Source: Streptomyces jumonjinensis (GTDB lineage: Bacteria > Actinomycetota > Actinomycetes > Streptomycetales > Streptomycetaceae). Taken from it: a DNA stretch of 52,448 nt. Below the pieces are notes generated by a model, which ran no database searches, was not told the DNA's origin, and was given only the letters and a program-made list of their open reading frames with translations. The stretch lies in assembly GCF_009600885.1 (NCBI RefSeq), contig NZ_VCLA01000192.1, positions 136,451 through 188,898 of the forward strand, in the 5' to 3' direction. The position numbers and the translations under genes are program-made. Shown in pieces: positions 15,529 through 24,643 of this stretch; position 1 is the first letter of the stretch, and each line of letters begins with the position of its first letter.

Positions 15529-16403
15529 CCACCGCCGGCGCCCCGCGCTCCGCCCCCGAGGGCGTCTCCCCGGGCGGGGGCGGGGGCGGGGGCTGGGGAA
15601 GGCTCGGCCTCGGCGTCCCCGGCTATGCGCATCCGCTGCTCGCGCCCGCCGAATGGGCGGGGCTGACCCGGCCGGGCGCCCCGCTCCACTGGGTGGTGCT
15701 CAATGTCGCAGGCGGCCCCGGCGACCGCCCCGACCCGCACTGTCTCGCGGCGGCCGGACGGCTGAACAACGCGGGTGTACGGGTGCTCGGCCATCTCGAC
15801 CTCGCCCATGGCGAGCGTCCCTTCGGCGAGGTGATCACGGACGCCCAGCGCTATCTGGAGTGGTACCGCGTCGGCGGGTTTCTGCTGGACCGGGCCCCGG
15901 TCGAGCGCGCCGCCCTGGCGGCGGTACGGCGTACGACGGCGACCCTGGAAGCGGTGCTCGAAGGCGGGTTCCTGGTCCTCGGGCACGGTTCGCACCCCTA
16001 CCCCGGCTATGCGGAGGCCGCCGATCAGCTGGTGACCTTCTCCGGGCCCTGGACGGAGTACCGCTGGTCACAGGCGGCTCCGTGGACGGCGGACCATCCG
16101 CCGGAGCGATTCGCGCACTTCGTCCACGGGGTGCCGCGCACCCGCCTGGAACGAGCCATCCGCATCGCCCGCTGGCAGGGCGCCGGCACGGTCTTCTTCA
16201 CGGACCGCACCGACCGGACGGACCGGCTCGGCGGAGGGACGGGCCGGATCGGCGGACGGGCCGACCGCGTCGGCGGGCCCGGCCGCCCCCTCGGCGGGCC
16301 GGACCGTCCGGAGAGTCAGAAGGTACGGATCGGTCCTTATGAGACGCTGCCCGGCTACTGGGACGAAATCGTCTCGCGGATCGGACCGGGTGTCTCGGAA
16401 TGA
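15516..16403 (+). CDS. Spherulation-specific family 4 protein
   Basis: A 295-residue protein of the spherulin-4 family (glycoside-hydrolase-like TIM-barrel fold). Characteristic parts are LGVPGYAHPLL near the start, PLHWVVLNVAGGPGDRPD, VRVLGHLDLAHGERP, EVITDAQRYLEWYRVGGFLLDRAP and FVHGVPRTRLERAIRIARWQGAG. No signal peptide is evident. Its C-terminal part has a Gly/Arg/Asp-rich repeat insertion (about residues 229-270) before the conserved-looking end GYWDEIVSRIG. The GTG at 15,516 overlaps the epimerase. Family members are linked to polysaccharide metabolism; enzymatic activity here is unproven. Confidence 0.88.
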   Translation: MSHLTTAGAPRSAPEGVSPGGGGGGGWGRLGLGVPGYAHPLLAPAEWAGLTRPGAPLHWVVLNVAGGPGDRPDPHCLAAAGRLNNAGVRVLGHLDLAHGERPFGEVITDAQRYLEWYRVGGFLLDRAPVERAALAAVRRTTATLEAVLEGGFLVLGHGSHPYPGYAEAADQLVTFSGPWTEYRWSQAAPWTADHPPERFAHFVHGVPRTRLERAIRIARWQGAGTVFFTDRTDRTDRLGGGTGRIGGRADRVGGPGRPLGGPDRPESQKVRIGPYETLPGYWDEIVSRIGPGVSE

Positions 16404-16466
16404 GGAGACGCGTGGCAGTGTTACCAGGGAACAACCGTACTGACTTATCGACGCAACGGAGTCCCC

Positions 16467-17645
16467 GTGTCGCTGCCACCCCTGGTCGAGCCAGCTGATG
16501 AGCTCACCGTTGACGAGGTTCGCAGGTACTCCCGCCACCTGATCATCCCGGATGTCGGGATGGACGGGCAGAAGCGGCTGAAGAACGCCAAGGTGCTCTG
16601 TGTGGGCGCCGGAGGGCTGGGGTCGCCGGCCCTGATGTATCTCGCCGCGGCCGGTGTCGGCACCCTCGGCATCGTGGAGTTCGACGAGGTGGACGAGTCC
16701 AACCTCCAGCGCCAGATCATCCACAGTCAGTCCGACATCGGCCGCTCCAAGGCCGAGTCCGCCAAGGACTCGGTCCTCGGCATCAACCCGTATGTCAATG
16801 TCGTCCTGCACGAAGAGCGGCTCGAAGCCGAGAACGTGATGGACATCTTCGGTCAGTACGACCTGATCGTCGACGGGACGGACAACTTCGCCACCCGGTA
16901 CCTGGTCAATGACGCGTGCGTGCTGCTGAACAAGCCGTACGTCTGGGGCTCCATCTACCGCTTCGACGGTCAGGCCTCCGTCTTCTGGTCCGAGCACGGC
17001 CCCTGCTACCGCTGCCTCTACCCGGAGCCCCCGCCGCCGGGCATGGTCCCGAGCTGCGCCGAAGGCGGCGTCCTCGGTGTGCTCTGCGCCTCCATCGGCT
17101 CCATCCAGGTCACCGAGGCGATCAAGGTGCTGGCCGGTGTCGGCGAGCCGCTGGTCGGCCGGCTGATGATCTACGACGCCCTGGAGATGCAGTACCGCCA
17201 GGTCAAGGTGCGCAAGGACCCGAACTGCGCGATCTGCGGCGAGAACCCCACCGTCACCGAGCTGATCGACTACGAGGCGTTCTGCGGCGTCGTGTCGGAG
17301 GAGGCCCAGGAGGCGGCGGCCGGTTCCACGATCACTCCCAAGCAGCTCAAGGAGTGGATCGACGACGGCGAGAACATCGAGATCATCGATGTCCGCGAGG
17401 TCAACGAGTACGAGATCGTCTCGATCCCGGGCGCGAAGCTGATCCCCAAGAACGAGTTCCTGATGGGCACGGCTCTGGAGAGCCTGCCGCAGGACAAGAA
17501 GATCGTCTTGCACTGCAAGACGGGTGTCCGCAGTGCGGAAGTCCTCGCGGTGCTGAAGTCGGCCGGATTCGCCGACGCGGTGCACGTCGGCGGCGGAGTG
17601 ATCGGCTGGGTCCACCAGATCGAGCCGGACAAGCCGGTCTACTGA
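16467..17645 (+). CDS. moeZ: Adenylyltransferase/sulfurtransferase MoeZ
   Basis: A 392-residue protein with an N-terminal MoeB/ThiF/E1-like domain and a C-terminal rhodanese domain. GAGGLGS (about 48-54) binds ATP; CYRCLYPE and CAICG supply zinc Cys pairs. SCAEGGVLGVLCASIGSIQ is the conserved segment after the first pair. The rhodanese domain (about 290-392) has EIIDVREVNEYEIVSIPGA and the active-site loop CKTGVRS. MoeZ adenylates and thiocarboxylates sulfur-carrier proteins such as MoaD and those serving thiamin, cysteine or thio-metabolite pathways. The GTG at 16,467 follows GGAG at about six bases. Equivalent to Rv3206c in the conserved block. Monocistronic, ending in the hairpin at 17,666-17,695. 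Confidence 0.96.
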   Translation: MSLPPLVEPADELTVDEVRRYSRHLIIPDVGMDGQKRLKNAKVLCVGAGGLGSPALMYLAAAGVGTLGIVEFDEVDESNLQRQIIHSQSDIGRSKAESAKDSVLGINPYVNVVLHEERLEAENVMDIFGQYDLIVDGTDNFATRYLVNDACVLLNKPYVWGSIYRFDGQASVFWSEHGPCYRCLYPEPPPPGMVPSCAEGGVLGVLCASIGSIQVTEAIKVLAGVGEPLVGRLMIYDALEMQYRQVKVRKDPNCAICGENPTVTELIDYEAFCGVVSEEAQEAAAGSTITPKQLKEWIDDGENIEIIDVREVNEYEIVSIPGAKLIPKNEFLMGTALESLPQDKKIVLHCKTGVRSAEVLAVLKSAGFADAVHVGGGVIGWVHQIEPDKPVY

Positions 17646-17665
17646 CCCGCTGATCCCCTCTGCCG

Positions 17666-17695
17666 GGCCCCGGAACGCGATCGTGTTCCGGGGCC
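17666..17695. terminator. Stem-loop terminator after moeZ
   Basis: An 11-bp perfect stem (17,666-17,676 with 17,685-17,695) and an 8-nt loop (GCGATCGT), lying 20 bp after the moeZ stop. It probably serves the convergent peptidase gene too. Confidence 0.8.
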
Positions 17696-17733
17696 TCCGC
17701 CTTTCCCGCCCGCGTGGGGGCGCGGTGAGCCGC

Positions 17734-17786
17734 CGGAGTGGGTGCCGACGCCGGCCTCGGTGCGGTGACGGAGTGGGTGCCGACGC
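17734..17786. repeat. 18-bp direct repeat pair
   Basis: CGGAGTGGGTGCCGACGC occurs at 17,734-17,751 and 17,769-17,786 in the gap between convergent genes. The surrounding GGTGC-rich DNA looks like decayed tandem repeats. Confidence 0.7.
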
Positions 17787-17870
17787 TGAGCCCGGTGCTG
17801 AGCTCGGTGCGGTGCCAGGGCACGGCAGGCAGACGGGACTTGGCAGCGGGACTTTGCAGACACGGCCTGG

Positions 17871-19490
17871 CTAGGAGCAGGTCTTGCCGCTCGGCGGGAC
17901 CTCGCCCTTCAGCAGATAGTCGTCGATCGTCTCCGTCACACACTCCGCGGAGCCGTACGCCCCATGGGTGTCGCCTTTGTTGGTGAGCAGCACTCCGACG
18001 CCGTCGCCCAGCTCATCGGCCATCTTCCGCGCACCTTCGTACGGGGTGGCCGAGTCGCCGGTGGTGCCCACGACCAGGATCGGGGCCGCGCCCTTCGCGG
18101 AGACCTCCGGGTCGTCCCATGCCCCGGGCACCGGCCAGTCGGCGCACCAGCCCGCCAGGTCCCAGGCCAGATAGGGGCCGAAGACGGGGGAGACCTCGGT
18201 GAAGTCCGCCAGATAGCGGGACTTGACCTCGGCCGCGGTCGGCCTGCCCTTGCTGTCGGCGCAGGATATGGCGCGCTGTGAGTGATCCTGGGTGGCGTAC
18301 TCGCCTTGGTCGTCGCGGTTGTTGTAGGAATCGGCGAGCGCCAGCAACTGGGTGCCTTCGCCGCTCTCCGCCTCCTTCAGCGCATCGGTGAGATACGGCC
18401 ACTGCTCCTCGGAGTACAGCGCCTGGATGATTCCGGTGAGGGCGAGGGTCTCGGTGAGTTCGCGGTCCGAGTCGGTGGGCAGCGGCTCGCCGTCCGTCTT
18501 CTTCAGCAGCCGCACCACCCGGTCGGTGCCGTCCTCGGCGCCGATGTCCCGGCTCTTGAAGTAGTTCTCCAGGGCCCGCTGGAACCCCAGGGCCTGGTTG
18601 CGCGCTCCTCCGGCGAAGTCGGCGGTGGGATCGACGACGGCGTCGAGGACCAGGCGGCCGACCTTGGCGGGGAAGAGATGGGCGTAGACCGCGCCCAGCT
18701 CCGTGCCGTAGGAGAAGCCCAGATAGTGCAGCTTGTCGTCGCCGAGGACCTGGCGTATCAGATCCATGTCGCGCGCCGTGTTGGCGGTGCCGACATGGGG
18801 GAGCACGGTGCCCGACCGTTCGGCGCAGCCCGCGCCGAACGCGGCGGAGGTCTTGAGGAACGCCTTCTCCTCGGCCGCGGTGTCGGGGCTGTGGTCCATC
18901 TGGTGGGCGGCTTCGGTCTGTTCGCTGTCGCGGCAGACCACGGCGGAGCTCTCTGCGACCCCGCGCGGGTCGAAGCTGACCAGGTCATAGCGGCTGTGCA
19001 GGGTCTTGAACTGATCGCCGCCGCCGGGCAGCGCCGCGACTCCGGAGCCGCCGGGTCCGCCGAAGTTGAACAGCAGGGAGCCGATGCGCCCGGCGGAGTC
19101 CTGAGCCCGGGCGCGGACCAGGGCTATGCCGATGGTCTCGCCGGAGGGCTCGCGGTAGTCGAGCGGGGCTTTGAGGGTGGCGCACTGCCACTGCTTCCCG
19201 GGCCGCTCGGCATAGCTGCCGTATGCCTTGACCGGGGCCGCGCACCGCTTCCAGGCGAGCTTCTGCCCGGTGAGCGCGGCGGGCAGCGCTTCCCCGGCCG
19301 CGCCCTCGTCCGCTTCACCGTCCGTTTCACCGCCCGTTTCACCGGCGGGGGAGGAGGCGGGCGCCGAGCCGTTCTTCCCCTGCGAGCCCGGAGCGTCGTC
19401 CCCGTCGGAGTCCGCGCCACAGCCCACGGCCGCCCCGGCGAGCAGCACCAGCGCAGCGGCCAGAGCCCCCGCCCGTACCCTCATGGTCAT
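17871..19490 (-). CDS. Secreted TAP-like alpha/beta hydrolase peptidase, lipoprotein (copy 1)
   Basis: A 539-residue lipoprotein: signal peptide MTMRVRAGALAAALVLLAG with lipobox AVGC (Cys24), then a charged Gly/Asp-rich spacer. The tripeptidyl-aminopeptidase-type alpha/beta hydrolase fold shows FNFGGPGGSGVAALPGG (oxyanion region), YDLVSFDPRGV, the nucleophile elbow GFSYGTELG (Ser about 260), the acid in VGTTGDSATPYEGA and the His in NKGDTHGAYGS. The C-terminal TAP-like domain ends with a Cys (SGKTCS), likely disulfide-bonded. Similar proteins are the mycelium-associated SlpD/SlpE proteases and secreted tripeptidyl aminopeptidases of Streptomyces. It removes N-terminal peptides outside the cell. 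Close paralogue of the next gene. Confidence 0.92.
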   Translation of the reverse strand: MTMRVRAGALAAALVLLAGAAVGCGADSDGDDAPGSQGKNGSAPASSPAGETGGETDGEADEGAAGEALPAALTGQKLAWKRCAAPVKAYGSYAERPGKQWQCATLKAPLDYREPSGETIGIALVRARAQDSAGRIGSLLFNFGGPGGSGVAALPGGGDQFKTLHSRYDLVSFDPRGVAESSAVVCRDSEQTEAAHQMDHSPDTAAEEKAFLKTSAAFGAGCAERSGTVLPHVGTANTARDMDLIRQVLGDDKLHYLGFSYGTELGAVYAHLFPAKVGRLVLDAVVDPTADFAGGARNQALGFQRALENYFKSRDIGAEDGTDRVVRLLKKTDGEPLPTDSDRELTETLALTGIIQALYSEEQWPYLTDALKEAESGEGTQLLALADSYNNRDDQGEYATQDHSQRAISCADSKGRPTAAEVKSRYLADFTEVSPVFGPYLAWDLAGWCADWPVPGAWDDPEVSAKGAAPILVVGTTGDSATPYEGARKMADELGDGVGVLLTNKGDTHGAYGSAECVTETIDDYLLKGEVPPSGKTCS

Positions 19491-19578
19491 CGCGTCCCCC
19501 CACAGTTCCGATGTGCTCAGCCATCCTAAGCAGCGGCACTGACAGCCGGTCGGGGGGACGCCCCGGGCCTGATGGGGG

Positions 19579-21183
19579 CTACTCGCAGACGGTCCCCGAA
19601 GCGGGCACCCTGCCCTCCAGCAGATAGCCGTCCACGTTCTCCCGTACGCACTTGTTGCCGCCGTTGTACGCCCCGTGGCCCTCGCCCTTGTACGTCAGCA
19701 CGATGCCGACCCCTTCGCCGAGAGCGGCGGCCATCGCCTTCGTACCCTCGTAGGGCGTCGCCGGGTCTCCGGTGCTGCCGATGACGATGATGGGCGCGGC
19801 GCCGGGCGCCGAGACGTCGGGGTGGCTCCATGCGCCGGGCACCGGCCAGCCGTCGCAGCTCGTCAGTCCCCAGCCGAGGTAGTCGCCGAAGACGGGCGAC
19901 GCCGCGCGGAACTCCGGCAGCTTCGCCTTGGTCTGCGCGAGCGAGTACCGGTCATTGAAGTCGGCGCAGCTGATGGCGGTGTTGGCGGCCATGCTGTTGT
20001 CGTAGTGGCCGGTCTGGTCGCGGCCGTTCATCAGATCGGCGAAGGTGAGCAGCAGCCCGCCGTTGCCGCCGTCGGCCTCGTCCAGACCCTGTTCCAGGTA
20101 CTTCCAGAATTCTTTGGAGTACAGGGTCTGCGCGATGCCCGTGGTGGCCAGCGTCTGGGTCAGCTTCCGCTCGCCGATGCCCGGGATCGGCTTCTCGTCG
20201 AGCCGCTGGAGCAGATCGATGACCCAGTTCTGGACCTCCGTCACGGAGTTGCCGGGGATCAGGCATTTCTCGGCGCGCTCGACGCAGTCCCGCGCGAAGT
20301 TGGTGAAGGCGAGCTGGAAGCCTTTCGCCTGGCCGAGCGAGGACTGTTCGGCCGTCTTGGTCGGGTCCACGGAGGCGTCGAGCACGGCGCGGCCGACTTT
20401 CTCCGGGAAGAGGTGCGCGTAGACGGCGCCGAGTTCGGTGCCGTAGGAGATCCCGAAGTAGTGCAGCTTGCCGTCGCCGAGTACCTGGCGCATCAGATCC
20501 AGATCACGGGCGGCGCTGGTGGTGCCGACATGCGGGAGTTCGGTGCCGGAGTTCTTCTCGCAGGCGTCGGTGTACGACTTCTGGCTCTTCTGGAGGGCCT
20601 GTTCCTCGGCGCTGTCGTCGGGTGTCGCGTCTCTGGCGTAGAACGCGTCGAGCTCCCGGTTGCCCTCGCACTCCACGGGCACACTGCGGCCGACCCCGCG
20701 CGGATCGAAGCTCACCAGGTCGTAGCGGGTGCGCAGATCGGCGAAGTCCGGCCCGAAGCCGGGCAGCGCGGCGACTCCGGAGCCGCCGGGTCCGCCGAAG
20801 TTGAAGATCAGCGAGCCGATTCGTTTCTGCTGGTCGACCGAGTGGGCGCGGATCAGGGCCAGCTCGATGGTCTCGCCGTCGGGTTCGGCGTAGTCCAGGG
20901 GCGCGTCCATGAAGGAGCACTCCCAGGGGGTGCCGCCGGGCAGCGGGGAGGGGGTGGGGCCGCCGCCCTCGGCCTCGGAAGGAGCCGGGCACTCACGCCA
21001 CTTCAGCTTCTGCGCCGCGAGCCGCTTCAGCCCGGTCTCGCCGGACGCGGTGCTCGGCACCGGATTCCGCAGCTCGCCTCTGCCCCGGGCCTGGCCGCCG
21101 CCGTCTGAGCAGCCCGCGGCCAGCAGCACGGTGAGGGAGGCGGCGAAGGCCACGGTGCGCAGGGCGGAGGAGGTGGTCGGCAT
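19579..21183 (-). CDS. Secreted TAP-like alpha/beta hydrolase peptidase, lipoprotein (copy 2)
   Basis: A 534-residue paralogue of the adjacent gene. Signal peptide MPTTSSALRTVAFAASLTVL with lipobox LAAGC (Cys25). It shares FNFGGPGGSGVAALPG, YDLVSFDPRGVG, the nucleophile elbow GISYGTELG, acid segment GSTGDPATPYEG and the His motif YKGEGHGAYN, and ends in Cys (SGTVCE). The two proteins are co-linear over their whole length, so this is a tandem duplication, but divergence is substantial (for example SDP spacers and the 330-450 region). ATG at 21,183 is chosen because the signal peptide starts there; it is preceded by CACGAT six bases upstream and no ribosome site, suggesting a leaderless start. 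The 703-residue open frame upstream is not supported. Confidence 0.92.
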   Translation of the reverse strand: MPTTSSALRTVAFAASLTVLLAAGCSDGGGQARGRGELRNPVPSTASGETGLKRLAAQKLKWRECPAPSEAEGGGPTPSPLPGGTPWECSFMDAPLDYAEPDGETIELALIRAHSVDQQKRIGSLIFNFGGPGGSGVAALPGFGPDFADLRTRYDLVSFDPRGVGRSVPVECEGNRELDAFYARDATPDDSAEEQALQKSQKSYTDACEKNSGTELPHVGTTSAARDLDLMRQVLGDGKLHYFGISYGTELGAVYAHLFPEKVGRAVLDASVDPTKTAEQSSLGQAKGFQLAFTNFARDCVERAEKCLIPGNSVTEVQNWVIDLLQRLDEKPIPGIGERKLTQTLATTGIAQTLYSKEFWKYLEQGLDEADGGNGGLLLTFADLMNGRDQTGHYDNSMAANTAISCADFNDRYSLAQTKAKLPEFRAASPVFGDYLGWGLTSCDGWPVPGAWSHPDVSAPGAAPIIVIGSTGDPATPYEGTKAMAAALGEGVGIVLTYKGEGHGAYNGGNKCVRENVDGYLLEGRVPASGTVCE

Positions 21184-21189
21184 GCCACC

Positions 21190-21195
21190 ATCGTG
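21190..21195 (-). promoter_or_regulatory. -10-like CACGAT before TAP peptidase copy 2
   Basis: On the minus strand CACGAT is followed by GGTGGC and then the ATG at 21,183, a leaderless arrangement. The same 17-mer (CGCACGATGGTGGCATG) recurs on the plus strand at 24,476-24,492. Confidence 0.35.
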
Positions 21196-21224
21196 CGCCG
21201 CCGCGGAGTGGGGTGCCCGTGCGG

Positions 21225-21400
21225 GGGGCCATGCGGGTGGTTGTGCGGGCGGACCGTCCGGGGTGGGGGCGCACGCCGTGCGGGGGGCGGGAGCGCGCGC
21301 ACTGTCCGGGGGGCGGGGAGCGCGCGCCGTCCAAGGGAGGAGGGCGCGCGCCGTACGGGGGCGGGGGCGCGGGCCATCCGGATCCGCCCCCGTCCGGTCG
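21225..21400. repeat. GC-only degenerate repeats
   Basis: The gap between the two minus-strand genes is filled by about four imperfect units of GCGGGGGCGGG...GCGCGCGCCGT, roughly 35-45 bp each. No gene is seen. Confidence 0.6.
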
Positions 21401-21404
21401 CGGT

Positions 21405-24400
21405 CTAGAGCGCGCCCTTGCGCGTCAGATGGTTGAACATGAACCACCCCGGCAGCACCGGCAGCCAGAGCGTCAGCGTCCGGTACAGCAGCACCGCGGG
21501 CGTCGCGACCTCCTTGGGCACCCCCGCGTAGAACAGGCCCAGGATCAGCGCGCCCTCCACCGCGCCCACACCACCGGGCGTCGGAGCCGCCGACCCCAGC
21601 GCGTTGCCCGCGAGGAAGACCACGGCGAGGCTCGCGTAACTGAGCGGCTGCTCGCCGTCGTTGAACGCCCTGATCGAGGCGTCCAGACACATCACGAACA
21701 CACCGGACAGCAGCAGCATCCCGCCGATGCCGGTGAGCAGCTTCCCCGGCCGCTGAAGCACATCGAGCATGCGCGGCACCACCCCGGCGAACAGCGACCG
21801 CAGCCGGGTGGCGACGAACTTCCGCAGGAACGGGATCGCGGTCACCACCAGCACCAGCACCGCGACCGTGAGCAGCCCCGCGATCACCGTTCTGGACGGG
21901 TTGAGCGAGGGGGTCTTCTCCGTACCGGTGAGATAGCCGAAGGTCAGCAGCAGCAGGATGTGCGCACCGAGGCCGAAGAGCTGCGACGCGCCCACGCTCG
22001 CCACCGCGAGCCCCGGGCGCACTCCCGCGCGCTGGAGGAACCGGGTGTTCAGCGCCACACCGCCGACCGCCGCCGGAGCGACGATCTTGACGAAGGAACC
22101 GGCGACCTGCGCCGCGACGGTCCGGAGGAAGGACACCCGCTCGGGTACGAAGCCCAGCAGGCTCATCGCCGCGGCCATATAGCTGAGCGCCGAGAACACG
22201 GCCGCCGTGGCCACCCAGCCCCAGTGCGCATGGCTGAAGTCGGTGCTGAAGTCATTGCCCGCGATGAAGGTGAGCAGGAAGTACGCGGCGACGGCTCCGG
22301 CGATCAGACTGACGAGCGTCCGGGGTCTGATCCGTTCCAGACGGACCGGCTCCACCGGCGCCTGGGGTCTGATCAGCAGCACCTGATGGCGGATCTGGGT
22401 GAGCAGATCCTCCTCGCGCGCCTCGTCCATGGCCTCGTCCATCGCGCGCTTTTCGGCCTGTTTCTCGGCGCGCTCCGACTTGCGTACGGCCTTGCGGTCG
22501 GCGGCGGATGCCTCGGCGGCCTTCGCGGAGACCTCCGCGCGGGCCCGCTTGGCGGCGGCGGAGGCTTCGAGCACCGCCTCCCGCTCCCGGTCCGCGCGCT
22601 CGCGGGCGAGCCTGCGCAGCGTGGCCCGGGTGGAACGGGTCAGGGCGATCGGCTGGAGCAGCGGCAGACAGTCGGCGACCGCGTCCGGACCGAGGATCTC
22701 GACGGCGGTCGCCACCGCGCGCTCGGCGCCCACCCGCAGCCCGATGGCGGTGAGGAGCTGGGCGATGTCCATGCGCAGCACCACATCGCCGGCGGCGATC
22801 TCGCCGCCGCGCAGATCGGTCAGGATCACCTTGCCGGAACGATCCACCAGGATCGCCTCGCCGTTCAGCCTGCGGTGCGCGATACGGCGCGACTGGAGCG
22901 CCTTCACCTGCCGCCAGGCCCCGCTCACCACGTCGTCGGTGATCTCGTCGTCGGCCATGGCGTCCAGCGAGCGCCCGCCCAGGTGCTCGTAGACCAGCAT
23001 CACGGCGTCGGGGCCGAGCTCGGAGGTGGCGATCAGCTTGGGGGCGTTCGCACCCGCGGAGATCGCCGCGTACGCCAGCAGGGCCTCCTGCTCCAGCGCC
23101 TGGCGGAGCGACTGGAGCGAGCGGCGGGTGGTGATGGAGCGCAGCGTCAGCCGCCGCCAGACCCGGTAGAAGAAGCCCTGCGCCTGCTGCTCGCGGTCGA
23201 CGACGGTGACATCGAGCGGAGGCCCGTCCTCCAGGGTGACCAGATAGCGGCGGCCCCGGTCGTTCTGCTCGGCCGGGCCGGGCGAGGGCCCGCCGGGCAC
23301 ATCCTCGGCGCGCATCGCGGTGACCGGATGGAAACCGACATGGCGCAGGCCCGCCAGCAGGGTCTGGCCGGTGGGGCGGACGTTCGGCGAGCCGACGGTG
23401 TAGAGCGTTCCGTACGCGACGGTCCAGCCGAGCAGCACGGTGAGGATGATCGAGAACGGCGTGGTGTACCCGGCGACCAGCATCGCGAACGCGTCGAGCA
23501 GCAGCACCACCCACAGCACCACGCGCCACCGGGGTCTGCGGGCCATGCCCACGGCGGTCATATACGCGATGACGGGTGCGAGATAGCCGTGGACGGGGTC
23601 GGTGAGACCGCCGTTGCTCTGGGTCTGGGTGAGCGCGTCCTGGAGGGTGCTGGGCGCGGCCCTGGCGACCCAGAGATCGGTGGCCAGGGTGACGCCGTGC
23701 GCGAGCACGGCGGCGAGCACGCCGTCGGCGATGCGGAGTCCGTCGCGTTTGATCAGCCGTTCGATGGCGAAGGCGACGGGGACGAGGAGGACGGCGATGG
23801 AGGAGACCAGGCCGGCGATCTTGACGAGCAGGTCGGGGGCCTGGCCGGTGCCCTTGCTGATGTCCTTCTCAAGACCGGCGGTGGTGCCGAGGGCGAAGGA
23901 GGCGACGGCGAGCACGACGGCGATGGCGAGGATGCCGACGAGCAGGCGCAGCAGGTCGGAGGGGCGGTGGACACGTGCGGCGAGCAGGGGTTCGTCGCCC
24001 GAGACGCGGTCGATGCTGGTGACGTCGGGGACGACGGGGCAGCTGTCATCCGAGCCGTCGTCCGAGCCGTCGTCCGAGCTGTCCGCGGCGGAGTCGGCGG
24101 CGGGGTCGGCGGCGGTGGGCCGAGGCTTCTCCGCCGGCTTCTTCTTGGTCAAGGAAGTCTTCTCGTCCGAGCCGGGGTCCTGCTCGTCGGCGCCGCCGGG
24201 CGCGCGCTTCGCGCCCGGGCCGTCTTCCGCGCCGGGGCCGTCTTCCGCGCCGGGGCCGTCTCCCGTGCGGGGGCCGTCTCCCGTGCGGGGACCGTCTCCC
24301 GTACCCGGGCTGTTCTCCGGGGCCGGACCGTTCTCCGGGTCCGGGCCGCGCCCTGAACCGGGGCCGTGTTCCGGGTACGGCTGGGACTCAGGGGTGCTCG

Positions 24401-24464
24401 CCGCCCTGCCAGGCTGCACGCCCCGCTCCTTCGCCGTCTCGGTCTCTTCTTGATCTCGTATCAC
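21405..24464 (-). CDS. Kinase-like/LPG-synthase-type flippase membrane protein
   Basis: A 1,019-residue multidomain membrane protein. Residues 1-155 are a disordered Pro/Gly/Glu/Asp region with repeats of GPGAEDGPGAEDGPG type. Next is a membrane block (about 170-330: LLVGILAIAVVLAVASFALG and more). A protein-kinase-like or phosphotransferase-like domain follows (about 380-600), with VYEHLGGRSLDAMADDEI, the catalytic-loop-like IAHRRLNGEAILVDRSGKV and ILTDLRGGEIAAGD; the usual HRD is HRRLN. A charged coiled coil (about 620-700, Ala/Arg/Glu-rich) leads to a C-terminal LPG-synthase/AglD-type flippase module of about eight helices (AAAMSLLGFVPERVSF, VAGSFVKIVAPAAVGGVALN, TPGGVGAVEGALI). It probably moves or senses a polyprenyl- or phospho-lipid. 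GTG start at 24,464; other starts inside the disordered region are possible. Confidence 0.85.
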   Translation of the reverse strand: MIRDQEETETAKERGVQPGRAASTPESQPYPEHGPGSGRGPDPENGPAPENSPGTGDGPRTGDGPRTGDGPGAEDGPGAEDGPGAKRAPGGADEQDPGSDEKTSLTKKKPAEKPRPTAADPAADSAADSSDDGSDDGSDDSCPVVPDVTSIDRVSGDEPLLAARVHRPSDLLRLLVGILAIAVVLAVASFALGTTAGLEKDISKGTGQAPDLLVKIAGLVSSIAVLLVPVAFAIERLIKRDGLRIADGVLAAVLAHGVTLATDLWVARAAPSTLQDALTQTQSNGGLTDPVHGYLAPVIAYMTAVGMARRPRWRVVLWVVLLLDAFAMLVAGYTTPFSIILTVLLGWTVAYGTLYTVGSPNVRPTGQTLLAGLRHVGFHPVTAMRAEDVPGGPSPGPAEQNDRGRRYLVTLEDGPPLDVTVVDREQQAQGFFYRVWRRLTLRSITTRRSLQSLRQALEQEALLAYAAISAGANAPKLIATSELGPDAVMLVYEHLGGRSLDAMADDEITDDVVSGAWRQVKALQSRRIAHRRLNGEAILVDRSGKVILTDLRGGEIAAGDVVLRMDIAQLLTAIGLRVGAERAVATAVEILGPDAVADCLPLLQPIALTRSTRATLRRLARERADREREAVLEASAAAKRARAEVSAKAAEASAADRKAVRKSERAEKQAEKRAMDEAMDEAREEDLLTQIRHQVLLIRPQAPVEPVRLERIRPRTLVSLIAGAVAAYFLLTFIAGNDFSTDFSHAHWGWVATAAVFSALSYMAAAMSLLGFVPERVSFLRTVAAQVAGSFVKIVAPAAVGGVALNTRFLQRAGVRPGLAVASVGASQLFGLGAHILLLLTFGYLTGTEKTPSLNPSRTVIAGLLTVAVLVLVVTAIPFLRKFVATRLRSLFAGVVPRMLDVLQRPGKLLTGIGGMLLLSGVFVMCLDASIRAFNDGEQPLSYASLAVVFLAGNALGSAAPTPGGVGAVEGALILGLFYAGVPKEVATPAVLLYRTLTLWLPVLPGWFMFNHLTRKGAL

Positions 24465-24643
24465 CAGTCACCGCCCGCACGATGGTGGCATGACCGGGCG
24501 TCGGGCGGGGGAATCAGGGGGGAATGAGGGGGCCATGAGCGTTGTGCTTTTCGCCACTTCGCCCGGTGAGACCCATTTTGCACCGCTGGTCGTCGTCCAC
24601 AGAACGCCTGGGGCTGTCGGTGCTGTGCGGCAGGATGGGCGGG

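Noticed and set aside
17734..17786. Direct repeats considered as an attachment site
   Set aside because: No integrase, tRNA or other mobile gene nearby; better explained as decayed intergenic repeats.
21213..24356. 1,047-codon open frame antisense to the flippase gene
   Set aside because: Arg/Gly/His/Gln-rich translation without domains; the opposite strand encodes clear membrane helices and conserved motifs.
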